This document shows positions 1 through 7,401 of a DNA stretch of 20,668 nucleotides, piece by piece; position 1 is the first letter of the stretch, and every line of letters begins with the position of its first letter. A program made the position numbers and the translations under genes. The DNA comes from Bacteroidota bacterium. GTDB lineage: Bacteria; Bacteroidota; Bacteroidia; Chitinophagales; Chitinophagaceae. Location: assembly GCA_023423835.1 (NCBI GenBank), contig JAFAEW010000013.1, positions 1-20,668 of the forward strand, given 5' to 3'. The notes beneath the pieces are model-generated. The model had not been told where the DNA came from. It searched no databases and was given only the letters and a program-made list of their open reading frames with translations.

Positions 1-44
1 TTGCTTGTCAACGGCAATTAATGCTATCAGAAGTTACTGTCCGC

Positions 45-1154
45 TTATTTATTTTTAGTTTCCTTCATCAGGTCGATAAACTCATCGAACAGGTAACGGC
101 TGTCATGCGGGCCGGGAGTACTCTCAGGATGATATTGCACACTGAAGGCCGGTTTGTTTTTCATCCGGATGCCTTCGATGCTTTCATCGTTGAGGTTTAC
201 ATGCGTGATCTCGATGTTTTCGTTTGACCGCACTGCTTCCGGATCTATTCCAAAGCCGTGATTCTGCGTGGTGATCTCGCATCTTCCGGTGATCACATTT
301 TTTACCGGATGATTCAATCCGCGGTGGCCGTGATGCATCTTGAAAGTGGGAATGCCATTGGCAAGTGCCAGAAGCTGGTGTCCGAGGCAAATTCCGAAAA
401 CCGGTTTGTCTTGTTGCAGAATCTCATTGAGGGTATCAACCGCTTCCGGCATAGCGGCAGGATCGCCTGGTCCGTTTGAAATGAAGTAGCCGTCAGGATT
501 AAAGGCAGCCAGCGTTTCAGCTTCTGTTCCGGCAGGAAAAACCTTTGCGTAAACGCCGCGTTGAACGAGTGAGTTAAGAATGTTTTGTTTGATGCCGTAA
601 TCCATCACAGCCACCTTAAATGCGGCATCCGGATCGCCTTTTTCATACACCTCGGTTGTGCTCACAACACTCGCAAGCTCAAGTCCGGCCATGTCCGGGA
701 CCTGCTGCAGCATTTGTTTTAATTGCTCTACATCCAGGATTTCTGAAGAGATAATACAATTCATAGCACCGGCTTCGCGGATATGTATCACGAGTGCACG
801 GGTGTCAACGCCTTCAATTCCAACAATTTTATTGTCACGGAGATATTCGTTCAGTCCACCCATTGCCTGGAAGCGGGAGAATTTTTCCTCAAGATTTCTG
901 GCAATCAGACCTTTGATCTTTACCGAATTGCTTTCATTATCGGTCTTATTTACGCCATAATTTCCAACGTGTACATTATTCATTACCAATACCTGCCCGT
1001 AGAAGCTGGGATCGGTGAAAACTTCCTGGTAGCCGGTCATCCCGGTGGTGAAGCAAATTTCGCCCGATGTTGTTCCAATCATTCCAAAAGCCTTGCCGTG
1101 AAAAACCGTTCCATCGGCCAATAATAAAACTGCAGGTTGTTGTGATGTTGACAT
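45..1154 (-). CDS. carA: Carbamoyl-phosphate synthase small (glutaminase) subunit
   Basis: This subunit hydrolyses glutamine and passes ammonia to the large subunit CarB for carbamoyl phosphate synthesis (arginine and pyrimidine pathways). The N-terminal half is the CarA-specific domain (GMTGYQE and DTRALV motifs). The C-terminal half is a class I glutamine amidotransferase: SNGPGDP, nucleophile Cys256 in GICLGHQ, and His342/Glu344 in QYHPES. The length of 369 aa is normal. The frame can be extended to a TTG at 1163, but the ATG at 1154 directly precedes the conserved N-terminus and is preferred. The gene follows rplQ, as in many Bacteroidota, but a terminator and a separate promoter lie between them. 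No carB is present in the window. Confidence 0.97.
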   Translation of the reverse strand: MSTSQQPAVLLLADGTVFHGKAFGMIGTTSGEICFTTGMTGYQEVFTDPSFYGQVLVMNNVHVGNYGVNKTDNESNSVKIKGLIARNLEEKFSRFQAMGGLNEYLRDNKIVGIEGVDTRALVIHIREAGAMNCIISSEILDVEQLKQMLQQVPDMAGLELASVVSTTEVYEKGDPDAAFKVAVMDYGIKQNILNSLVQRGVYAKVFPAGTEAETLAAFNPDGYFISNGPGDPAAMPEAVDTLNEILQQDKPVFGICLGHQLLALANGIPTFKMHHGHRGLNHPVKNVITGRCEITTQNHGFGIDPEAVRSNENIEITHVNLNDESIEGIRMKNKPAFSVQYHPESTPGPHDSRYLFDEFIDLMKETKNK

Positions 1155-1203
1155 TTTATCCAAAGTTTTCGATTTTCAAAAATCCGGGTTTTTTAGGGCG
1201 CTG

Positions 1204-1211
1204 CAAAGGTA
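1204..1211 (-). promoter_or_regulatory. Putative -7 box of the carA promoter
   Basis: On the minus strand this reads TACCTTTG, an exact match to the Bacteroidota -7 consensus TAnnTTTG, about 50 bases before the carA ATG and just past the rplQ terminator. No clear -33 TTTG is seen at the ideal distance, so the call rests on the -7 box and position. Confidence 0.55.
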
Positions 1212-1247
1212 AGTCGATTCGGGTGCTTTTTGAAGGATGGGCGAAAA

Positions 1248-1278
1248 AAAAGGCAAAACCTTAAGAGTTTCGCCTTTT
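1248..1278 (-). terminator. Intrinsic terminator after rplQ
   Basis: The arms AAAAGGC (1248-1254) and GCCTTTT (1272-1278) pair. After one mismatch the stem continues with AAAC/GTTT around a 7-base loop. On the minus strand the hairpin is followed by a T run (1244-1251). It begins about 20 bases beyond the rplQ stop and separates the ribosomal operon from carA. Confidence 0.7.
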
Positions 1279-1298
1279 CAGATCGTTTTATCTGCATC

Positions 1299-1850
1299 TT
1301 ATTCAGCTGACGTTTTTTCTTCAGTGGAAGGAGCAGAAGCTTCGGGTTGAACCGGAGTTTCTGTGTTTTCCTGAGGAGTGGCAGTTTCAGCAGTTGTTGC
1401 TGCTTTTTTCCCGCCGCGACCGCGTCTTGTTCTTTTTGCCGGTTCTGCCTGTGTTCCGATGCCTTTTCCGTAGATCTCATTGAAATCAACCAGTTCGATC
1501 ATGGCAAGTTCTGCATTATCACCGGGACGTGTTCCCAGTTTAATGATTCTTGTATAACCGCCCGGTCTTGCAGCTACCTTAGGTCCCACAACCGTAAACA
1601 ATTCCTTTACGGCCTGTTTGTTTCTGAGATGGCTGAATACCAGTCTGTGCTGATGCATAATTTGTGGTGCATCTTCATTTTTCTTGGTCTTTGTGATCAA
1701 TGGTTCAAGAAAAGTGCGTAAAACCTTTGCCTTTGCAATGGTGGTTACGATTCTCTTATGAAGGATCAGTTGGCTGCCGAGGTTGGCAAGCATCGACTCT
1801 CTGTGCGCTTTTGTTCTGCTGAGATTGTTGTTTTTGTCTCCGTGACGCAT
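1299..1850 (-). CDS. rplQ: 50S ribosomal protein L17 with acidic/Ala-rich tail
   Basis: Large-subunit protein L17. Residues 1-117 form the conserved domain: it opens MRHGDKNNNLSR, followed by the LGSQLILHKRI and GGYTRIIKLGTRPGDNAELAMIEL regions. Bacterial L17 is usually about 115-130 aa; this one has 183 aa. The extra tail starts with a basic TRRGRGGKK patch and then becomes low-complexity, rich in Ala, Glu, Thr and Pro. Such tails are known in Bacteroidota L17 and are probably disordered. The gene is last in the alpha operon, right after rpoA, and is followed by a terminator. Confidence 0.97.
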   Translation of the reverse strand: MRHGDKNNNLSRTKAHRESMLANLGSQLILHKRIVTTIAKAKVLRTFLEPLITKTKKNEDAPQIMHQHRLVFSHLRNKQAVKELFTVVGPKVAARPGGYTRIIKLGTRPGDNAELAMIELVDFNEIYGKGIGTQAEPAKRTRRGRGGKKAATTAETATPQENTETPVQPEASAPSTEEKTSAE

Positions 1851-1936
1851 GACGTTTTATTTTTTGAGCTTATACCGTGTCAGGAATTATAAGCTTTTCT
1901 GCCCGAAAGCAGTGTTATTGAAATTGATTGTGCTGA

Positions 1937-2938
1937 TTATCTGTCGAGGTCGTCTAAACCTAATTTTCCGAGGTCCATTCCAAAATGTAATCCTCTTTCG
2001 TTCAGTACCTGTTCGATCTCGCTAAGGCTTTTCTGTCCGAAGTTTCTGAACTTCATCAGATCTTCCTGTTCGTATTGAACCAGTTCGCTCAGTGAATTGA
2101 TCTTTGCTGCTTTCAGACAGTTGAATGCCCTTACAGACAGATCAAGGTCTTCCAATGGCGTTTTCAATACTTTGCGTAACTGTAATACCTGTTCATCCAC
2201 CACATCTTCCTTCTTATCTTCTTTATTATCGAAGGTGATGTTTTCATCGGTAATGATCATCAGGTGCTGGATCAGAATGCGTGAAGCTTGCTTTACGGCT
2301 TCTTCCGGATTGATGGTTCCGTCGGTATGCACATCGAGAACGAGTTTTTCGTAGTCGGTTCTCTGTTCTACACGGAAGTTTTCAATCGCGTAACGTACAT
2401 TTTTAATCGGCGTATGGATGGAGTCGATCGGAATAGATCCCAAAGGCGCATCTTTTACCTTGTTTTCTTCTGCGGGAATATATCCTCTTCCTTTTCCAAT
2501 GGTAAGTTCAATATCCAGTCTGGCAGAAGGATCCATCGTGCAGATCACAAGATCAGGATTCATTACCTCAAAGCTCTGGGTAGCAGTGCCGATCTGTCCG
2601 GCGGTGAATTCAGTCTTATTTTTGATGCTGATCATCACCTTTTCGTTGGTAACGTCGAAATCAACCTTTTTCTTCAGGCGCACCTGTTTGAGGTTGAGGA
2701 TCATTTCCGTTACATCTTCGGTAATACCGTTGATGGTTGCAAATTCATGATCAACGCCTTCGATTTTTATGCCTGTAATAGCATAACCTTCCAGACTGTT
2801 GAGCAATACACGGCGAAGTGCATTACCAATGGTTAAACCATATCCTGGTTCTAAAGGGCGAAATTCAAATTGGCCTTCAAAGTTGTTTGACTTCTGCAAC
2901 ACAATTTTGTCGGGCTTTTGAAAGTTTAATATGGCCAT
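1937..2938 (-). CDS. rpoA: DNA-directed RNA polymerase alpha subunit
   Basis: The alpha subunit dimerises to nucleate RNA polymerase assembly and contacts promoter DNA and regulators. The N-terminal domain (about residues 1-230) contains the GYGLTIGNALRRVLLNSL dimerisation segment. A linker follows, then the C-terminal helix-hairpin-helix domain (about 255-320) with LDLSVRAFNCLKAAKI, which carries the Arg equivalent of the DNA-contacting R265 of E. coli, and NFGQKSLSEIEQVL. The length of 333 aa is typical. It lies between rpsD and rplQ in the standard alpha-operon order. Confidence 0.98.
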   Translation of the reverse strand: MAILNFQKPDKIVLQKSNNFEGQFEFRPLEPGYGLTIGNALRRVLLNSLEGYAITGIKIEGVDHEFATINGITEDVTEMILNLKQVRLKKKVDFDVTNEKVMISIKNKTEFTAGQIGTATQSFEVMNPDLVICTMDPSARLDIELTIGKGRGYIPAEENKVKDAPLGSIPIDSIHTPIKNVRYAIENFRVEQRTDYEKLVLDVHTDGTINPEEAVKQASRILIQHLMIITDENITFDNKEDKKEDVVDEQVLQLRKVLKTPLEDLDLSVRAFNCLKAAKINSLSELVQYEQEDLMKFRNFGQKSLSEIEQVLNERGLHFGMDLGKLGLDDLDR

Positions 2939-3031
2939 ATTAAAACTTGATTTTATTTTATTTTTTATGCTCCTTTTACAAGGAATTTTACTTTACTTTC
3001 TCGCCGGATATCAGCCGGCCGGTCACAATGA

Positions 3032-3637
3032 TTATTTAGAATACAATTCCACAATCAATTGTTCTTTGATATTTTCCGGAACACTTTCACGCTCAGGGAA
3101 GGTTACGAAAGTTCCTTTTTTCTCCTGATCATTCCAGTCGAGCCAGCTGTATTTCGGATTTTTTCCCCTGATCATTGAAGTGAGGGAGGAGTTTCCGCTG
3201 CTTTTTTCTTTCAGGGTGATGGTATCGCCCGGTTTCAATTGATAAGAAGGAATATTTACAACGGCATCGTTAACCATAATGTGTTTATGGCTTACGAGCT
3301 GACGGGCTGCCGGTCTTGAAGGCGCAATTCCAAGGCGGTAAACGGTATTATCAAGCCTTGATTCAAGGATCTTGATAAGGTTTTCGCCGGTAACGCCTTT
3401 TACGCGCTGAGCCTGTTCGAAGGTGTTGCGGAATTGACGTTCCAAAACACCATAGGTATATTTTGCTTTTTGTTTTTCCTTAAGCTGTAAGGCGTATTCT
3501 CCCAGTGTTTTACGTTTTCTGGTTGCGCCATGTTGTCCCGGGGGAAGGCTGTTCTTGGTTAACCATTTTCCATTTCCCAGGATAGGTTCGCCGAAAATAC
3601 GGCTGATCTTTGTTTTTGGACCTGTGTAACGTGCCAT
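3032..3637 (-). CDS. rpsD: 30S ribosomal protein S4
   Basis: S4 is a primary 16S rRNA binder and small-subunit assembly nucleator. The N-terminus MARYTGPKTKISRIFGE and the S4 RNA-binding domain (about residues 93-155, with ESRLDNTVYRLGIAPSRPAARQLVSHKHI) are clear. The length of 201 aa is normal. No N-terminal zinc-binding Cys cluster is present, so this is the zinc-free form. The leader just before ATG resembles that of rpsK. Confidence 0.98.
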   Translation of the reverse strand: MARYTGPKTKISRIFGEPILGNGKWLTKNSLPPGQHGATRKRKTLGEYALQLKEKQKAKYTYGVLERQFRNTFEQAQRVKGVTGENLIKILESRLDNTVYRLGIAPSRPAARQLVSHKHIMVNDAVVNIPSYQLKPGDTITLKEKSSGNSSLTSMIRGKNPKYSWLDWNDQEKKGTFVTFPERESVPENIKEQLIVELYSK

Positions 3638-3738
3638 AATTGTTTTTTGATTTTTTATTGATCGTGTGGCATCGGTAAAAATCTAAAATAAATGCCAGAC
3701 GCTGTTGGGAGCATGGCTCCCGGATTTATTAAAATGGA

Positions 3739-4140
3739 TTATACTCTTCTTTTCTTCGGAGGACGGCAACCGTTATGTGGTAAAGGTGTAACGTCTTTGA
3801 TCATGGTTACTTCCAAACCGTTTTGAGCGAGTGAACGAATGGCGCCTTCGCGACCTGAACCCGGTCCTTTCACAAATACATCCACCCTTTTCAGTCCTGC
3901 ATCTACTGCAACTTTTGCTGCGTCCTGTGCGGCCATCTGAGCGGCATAAGGTGTATTTTTCTTTGATCCGCGAAATCCCATTTTACCGGCTGATGACCAG
4001 CTGATAACCTGTCCCTGCTTGTTTGTTAGCGAAACGATGATGTTGTTGAAAGTGGCATTGATGTGCGCATCTCCGTACGCATCAACTTTTACTACTCTTT
4101 TTTTTGCAGCCGTTTTTGCGCTGCCCTGTGATTTTGCCAT
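3739..4140 (-). CDS. rpsK: 30S ribosomal protein S11
   Basis: S11 is part of the 30S platform, near the mRNA exit. It has the conserved NATFNNIIVSLTN, SWSSAGKMGFRGSKKNTPYAAQ and C-terminal TPLPHNGCRPPKKRRV segments; 133 aa is within the family range, with a short basic N-terminal extension. It follows rpsM after a 138-base gap that holds hairpins, one of them terminator-like. Confidence 0.98.
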   Translation of the reverse strand: MAKSQGSAKTAAKKRVVKVDAYGDAHINATFNNIIVSLTNKQGQVISWSSAGKMGFRGSKKNTPYAAQMAAQDAAKVAVDAGLKRVDVFVKGPGSGREGAIRSLAQNGLEVTMIKDVTPLPHNGCRPPKKRRV

Positions 4141-4166
4141 AATTGTTTTTGAGGTATTCTGTTATT

Positions 4167-4186
4167 AAAAAACCTGCTTCGGCAGG
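4167..4186 (-). terminator. Short terminator-like hairpin between rpsM and rpsK
   Basis: On the minus strand CCTGC-CGAA-GCAGG (4173-4186) is followed directly by six T residues (4167-4172). The stem is only 5 bp, so termination would be weak or conditional. It sits inside what is normally one operon, between the rpsM stop (4279) and the rpsK start (4140). Confidence 0.4.
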
Positions 4187-4278
4187 CACCCCTTCATTCT
4201 CCCCTCAGTTTTAAGGATCCAAATGAACCGGGATTTAAATATAAAAGGGGTGTATATGGTTAATACACACCCGATTAA

Positions 4279-4659
4279 TTATTTCTTAGGCGCTTTCTTT
4301 TTACCGGCAACTGTCTTACGCTTACCTTTTCTTGTACGACTGTTGGTACGGGTGCGCTGACCGCGAACCGGGAGTCCTTTACGATGGCGAAGACCGCGAT
4401 AGCACGCAATATCGAGCAAACGCTTGATGTTGGTTTGCACTTCACTGCGAAGCTGACCTTCTACCTTAAACTCATTGGTAATGATGTTGCGGATAGCAGC
4501 AAGATCGTCATCTGACCATTCATTTACTTTCTTGTCATAACTGATATTAGCCTTATCAAGAATATAACGGGCTGTTGAATTTCCAATACCAAAAATATAG
4601 GTCAATCCAATTTCACCTCTTTTATTTTTTGGTAAGTCTATACCGGCAATACGAGCCAT
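4279..4659 (-). CDS. rpsM: 30S ribosomal protein S13
   Basis: S13 is located in the 30S head and contacts tRNA and the large subunit. It begins MARIAGIDLPKNKRGEIGLTYIFGIG and ends in the conserved basic region CYRGLRHRKGLPVRGQRTRTNSRTRKGK. Its length of 126 aa is normal. It lies 30 bases downstream of rpmJ. Confidence 0.98.
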   Translation of the reverse strand: MARIAGIDLPKNKRGEIGLTYIFGIGNSTARYILDKANISYDKKVNEWSDDDLAAIRNIITNEFKVEGQLRSEVQTNIKRLLDIACYRGLRHRKGLPVRGQRTRTNSRTRKGKRKTVAGKKKAPKK

Positions 4660-4689
4660 ATTTCTGTTTTATTTTTTTTTGTTCAATAA

Positions 4690-4806
4690 TTATCCCTGGC
4701 GTTGTTTGAAACGTGGATTCTTTTTGTTGATTACGTAAATCTTTCCTTTCCTGCGAACGATTTTGCAATCGGCACTGCGTTTTTTTACTGATGCTCTTAC
4801 TTTCAT
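4690..4806 (-). CDS. rpmJ: 50S ribosomal protein L36, zinc-free type
   Basis: A 38-residue frame reading MKVRASVKKRSADCK and ending NPRFKQRQG is plainly L36. The zinc-binding form of this protein has three Cys and one His; here only Cys14 remains, with the other ligand positions occupied by Ser, Asn and Phe, so it is the C-minus type that does not need zinc. It sits between infA and rpsM in the usual order. Confidence 0.95.
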   Translation of the reverse strand: MKVRASVKKRSADCKIVRRKGKIYVINKKNPRFKQRQG

Positions 4807-4852
4807 GACTTGTTTTTTTTCCGGCTCATTGATGAGAACCTGCTATTAACCT

Positions 4853-5071
4853 TTATTTATACCTGAAAATAATTCTACCTCTCGATAAATCGTAAGGACT
4901 GATTTCAACCCCAACCTTATCGCCCGGCAAAATCCTTATGTAATTCATCCGCATTTTTCCGGATATTGTAGCCAATATTTCATGCCCGTTCTGCAGTTTA
5001 ACTTTAAACATGGCATTACTCAATGCTTCTATAATTACTCCATCCTGTTTGATCAACGGTTGTTTCGACAT
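4853..5071 (-). CDS. infA: Translation initiation factor IF-1
   Basis: IF-1 binds the ribosomal A site during initiation. The 72-aa protein is a single S1/OB-fold domain with the hallmark segments SNAMFKVKLQNGHEILATISGKMRMNYIRILPGDKVGVEISPYDLSRGRI. The ATG at 5071 is preferred over an upstream in-frame TTG at 5089, because the latter overlaps the -7 box and family members start MSKQ. It is the first gene of the minus-strand operon: upstream lies a divergent peptidase gene, not map or secY. Confidence 0.97.
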   Translation of the reverse strand: MSKQPLIKQDGVIIEALSNAMFKVKLQNGHEILATISGKMRMNYIRILPGDKVGVEISPYDLSRGRIIFRYK

Positions 5072-5086
5072 AATTTTTTGGGAGCG

Positions 5087-5094
5087 CAAAGATA
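5087..5094 (-). promoter_or_regulatory. Putative -7 box of the infA/ribosomal operon promoter
   Basis: On the minus strand this reads TATCTTTG, an exact match to TAnnTTTG. It ends 15 bases before the infA ATG, which would give a leader of roughly ten bases. The upstream -33 region is T-rich but has no clean TTTG. Confidence 0.6.
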
Positions 5095-5258
5095 CCTATA
5101 TATTGGAAATAAGAAAAATTTTCTTAGAAAAAATTATCCGGCTCCGCTTTCTTCTTCCTAAAAAGGAGTTAAAAGTTGAGGAATTAGCATCGCTATCTCT
5201 CTCCCAAAGTTGTGCTTTGCAAATATCGCATAGGAATTCATCACTTCAGCCGTTCTGC

Positions 5259-5288
5259 TTGAATTATGGTATAGAAATTGAATTTTTG
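5259..5288 (+). promoter_or_regulatory. Putative promoter of the M48 peptidase gene
   Basis: TTG at 5259-5261, 19 bases of spacer, then AATTTTTG at 5281-5288, which matches TAnnTTTG at all fixed positions but the first. The ATG follows at 5303. The spacing is ideal for a Bacteroidota housekeeping promoter, although the -7 box is imperfect. Confidence 0.4.
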
Positions 5289-5302
5289 ATAAAAAAAAGA
5301 CC

Positions 5303-6112
5303 ATGAAGAAAGGATTTGTTACCATGTTGATCGTGGCATTGTTTTCCACCCTTGGCTGTACCCGCAATGCCATTACGGGCAGAAACCAGTTGAACCTGGT
5401 ATCCGAGGAGGCCCTCGAAGCCACAGCCGCCACCCAATACCGGCAATTTTTGTCTGAAAACAAAGTTGTAAGCGCATCCAACGACAAGGACGCGGAAATG
5501 GTGAAAAGAGTAGGATCGCGTATCGCCAACGCAATTACGAGATATTATAATGAAAAAGGACTTTCACATGCCCTCGACGGATATAAGTGGGAATTTAACC
5601 TGGTGGATAATAAGGAGATCAATGCCTGGTGTATGCCCGGCGGAAAAGTAGTGGTGTACACCGGCCTGCTTCCCGTAACGCAGAATGAAGCGGCGCTTGC
5701 AATTGTGCTCGGACATGAGATCACTCACGCAGTGGCGGGCCACGGCCGGGAAAGGATCAGCCAGGTGTACCTTGCACAGGGCATTCAGGTGGCCGGCGAT
5801 ATAGCCCTGGGAAGCAATCCGAAAGCGCTGAACATCTTTGATGCGGTTTTCGCTCCCTCAGCGCAAATTGGTGTTTTGCTGCCCAATTCGAGAATGCAGG
5901 AGCTCGAAGCCGATCATTACGGACTCATCTTCGCGGCGATGGCGGGTTACAATCCCGAAGTGGCGATCCCCTTTTGGGAAAGAATGCAAAAACTCGGTGG
6001 ATCAAAACCTCCGGTGTTCCTGAGCGATCACCCCGCCGATGCAGACAGGATCCGGGAACTGAAAAAATGGATGCCGGAAGCATTAAAATATTATACTCCC
6101 ATTAAGGATTGA
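5303..6112 (+). CDS. M48-family zinc metalloprotease, lipoprotein
   Basis: A probable envelope protease of the M48 (BepA/LoiP/Oma1-like) group, which usually degrades damaged membrane-associated proteins. The first 19 residues form a lipoprotein signal peptide ending STLGC, so lipidation at Cys19 is expected. The zinc site is HEITH at 138-142, with the third ligand in the ELEAD motif at 200-204. NAWCMPGGKVVVYTGLL before the HExxH is also typical. No TPR domain follows; at 269 aa it is a minimal, LoiP-sized protein. It is monocistronic and divergent from infA. The substrate is unknown. Confidence 0.92.
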   Translation: MKKGFVTMLIVALFSTLGCTRNAITGRNQLNLVSEEALEATAATQYRQFLSENKVVSASNDKDAEMVKRVGSRIANAITRYYNEKGLSHALDGYKWEFNLVDNKEINAWCMPGGKVVVYTGLLPVTQNEAALAIVLGHEITHAVAGHGRERISQVYLAQGIQVAGDIALGSNPKALNIFDAVFAPSAQIGVLLPNSRMQELEADHYGLIFAAMAGYNPEVAIPFWERMQKLGGSKPPVFLSDHPADADRIRELKKWMPEALKYYTPIKD

Positions 6113-6158
6113 TTTGCAGGAATTTATCAGAAATGAACGGTAATTGCGACAGTTGGGG

Positions 6159-6189
6159 TTGGTTTATTCAAAAAAATCCCGTAATTTTG
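6159..6189 (+). promoter_or_regulatory. Promoter of the DUF3052-like gene
   Basis: TTG (6159-6161), 20 bases, then TAATTTTG (6182-6189), an exact -7 box. The ATG at 6225 lies 35 bases downstream. The position of the promoter rules out the longer reading frame that opens at 6144. Confidence 0.65.
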
Positions 6190-6224
6190 CATTTCCGTTC
6201 TTTTTAAACCTTAATTTTTTAAGG

Positions 6225-6668
6225 ATGTCAAATCAAAATATTTTCGAAAAATTACAAATGAAAGATGAGAAGAACCTTTTAATCCAGGGACTTCCCTCTT
6301 CAATCGAGAAACAATTTGCAAAGCTATCCTATTCAAAGAATGTAACACCTTTGCTGAGATCACGGAAAATAGATTTCGCACTGATCTTTGCCGTAAACAG
6401 CAATCAGCTGAATGGGATTTTGAAGGATGTTTTTCCGGCCTTACACGATGAAAGTAAGTTATGGATCGCCTATCCGAAAACTGCCAGTAAAATAGCAAGT
6501 GATCTGAATCGCGACTGTAGCTGGGATTTTTTGTGTGAACATGAATTTATGGGATGCCAGGAAGTCACACTGGACCACGTGTGGACAGCCCTGCATTTTC
6601 AGAAGTTTGAAACCGTACCCGAAAAGCCGAAATCCTCCAGTAAAAGATCAAAAATGGAACTCGCCTGA
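6225..6668 (+). CDS. DUF3052-like small protein
   Basis: A 147-aa protein whose residues about 50-125 resemble the DUF3052 family: FALIFAVNSNQLNGILKDVFPALHDESKLWIAYPKTASKIASDLNRD, then a segment ending TLDHVWTALHFQK. The family pattern is a strand followed by [L/I]W[I/V][AS]YPK and a W-containing end. Family function is unknown. The C-terminus (about 127-147) is a basic, Ser/Lys-rich tail. The ATG at 6225 is chosen because the promoter -7 box lies inside the longer frame. The gene is single, with its own promoter and terminator. Confidence 0.75.
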   Translation: MSNQNIFEKLQMKDEKNLLIQGLPSSIEKQFAKLSYSKNVTPLLRSRKIDFALIFAVNSNQLNGILKDVFPALHDESKLWIAYPKTASKIASDLNRDCSWDFLCEHEFMGCQEVTLDHVWTALHFQKFETVPEKPKSSSKRSKMELA

Positions 6669-6692
6669 AATAAGGCAGTCTGAAAAATACGT

Positions 6693-6724
6693 ACTCCCGG
6701 CGATTCTTTTCCGGGAGTTTTTTT
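6693..6724 (+). terminator. Intrinsic terminator after the DUF3052-like gene
   Basis: A perfect 8-bp stem, ACTCCCGG (6693-6700) with CCGGGAGT (6711-6718), a 10-base loop, and a run of T ending at 6724. It lies 25 bases after the stop codon. Confidence 0.85.
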
Positions 6725-6789
6725 GTGCTTATTCCATCTGAAACCCTGTCCATACACTGCTTAAAATACTATCTTGTGCAAAAAAAGTA

Positions 6790-7395
6790 TTGGAAAATTT
6801 ATCGACAGTTCAGGAATTGTTGGGTCAAACGGACATTTATCTGATCGACCAGATCTTGAAGGGCCGTTACAGATCAACCGATAAGATTCTCGATGCAGGC
6901 TGCGGCGGTGGCAGAAATATGCAATGGTTTTTGATCAATGAGATGGAAATTTACGGCGTAGATTCAAGGCCGGAAATTATTTCGGAAATGAAGAAGCGCT
7001 ATCCTCTTTTGCCCTACGACCGGTTTCAGGAAAGCCTGGTGGAGGAAATGCCGTTTGAAGACGGATATTTTCAGCACATAATCAGCAGTGCTGTTTTACA
7101 CTTTGCGCAAGATATTGTTCACTTTAAGAAGATGTTTGCTGAAATGCTGCGCGTATTGCAGCCGGGTGGCAGCTTCTTTATCAGAACCGCCTCAGACATC
7201 GGCATCGAAGACAAGGTGGAAGAATTAGACGCAGGCGTGTTTCGCATCCCGGATGGATCAAACAGATTTTTAATAACAAGAAGGCTATTGACGGAACTGC
7301 GGGCAGAATTTCAGTTTTCGTACCTGGAACCGGTAAAGTCTGTGAATGTGAATGATATCAGAAGTATGAGTGCGTTGTTGTTGAGAAAAAGCTGA
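6790..7395 (+). CDS. Class I SAM-dependent methyltransferase
   Basis: A small Rossmann-fold methyltransferase of the Methyltransf_11/25 type; its substrate cannot be read from the sequence. Motif I is ILDAGCGGGRN (about 33-43), followed by the acidic ribose-binding residue Asp58 in YGVDSR, then VEEMPFEDGYFQHIISSAVLHF as motif II/III region and LRVLQPGGSFFIR. The start is the TTG at 6790: no ATG occurs in frame before motif I, and this start gives a normal 201-aa protein. The next gene begins 6 bases after the stop, so the two are probably cotranscribed. Confidence 0.85.
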   Translation: MENLSTVQELLGQTDIYLIDQILKGRYRSTDKILDAGCGGGRNMQWFLINEMEIYGVDSRPEIISEMKKRYPLLPYDRFQESLVEEMPFEDGYFQHIISSAVLHFAQDIVHFKKMFAEMLRVLQPGGSFFIRTASDIGIEDKVEELDAGVFRIPDGSNRFLITRRLLTELRAEFQFSYLEPVKSVNVNDIRSMSALLLRKS

Positions 7396-7401
7396 TAGAA
7401 G

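Noticed and set aside
2288..2836. Plus-strand frame of 182 residues inside rpoA
   Set aside because: It is antisense to a highly conserved gene and has no recognisable domain.
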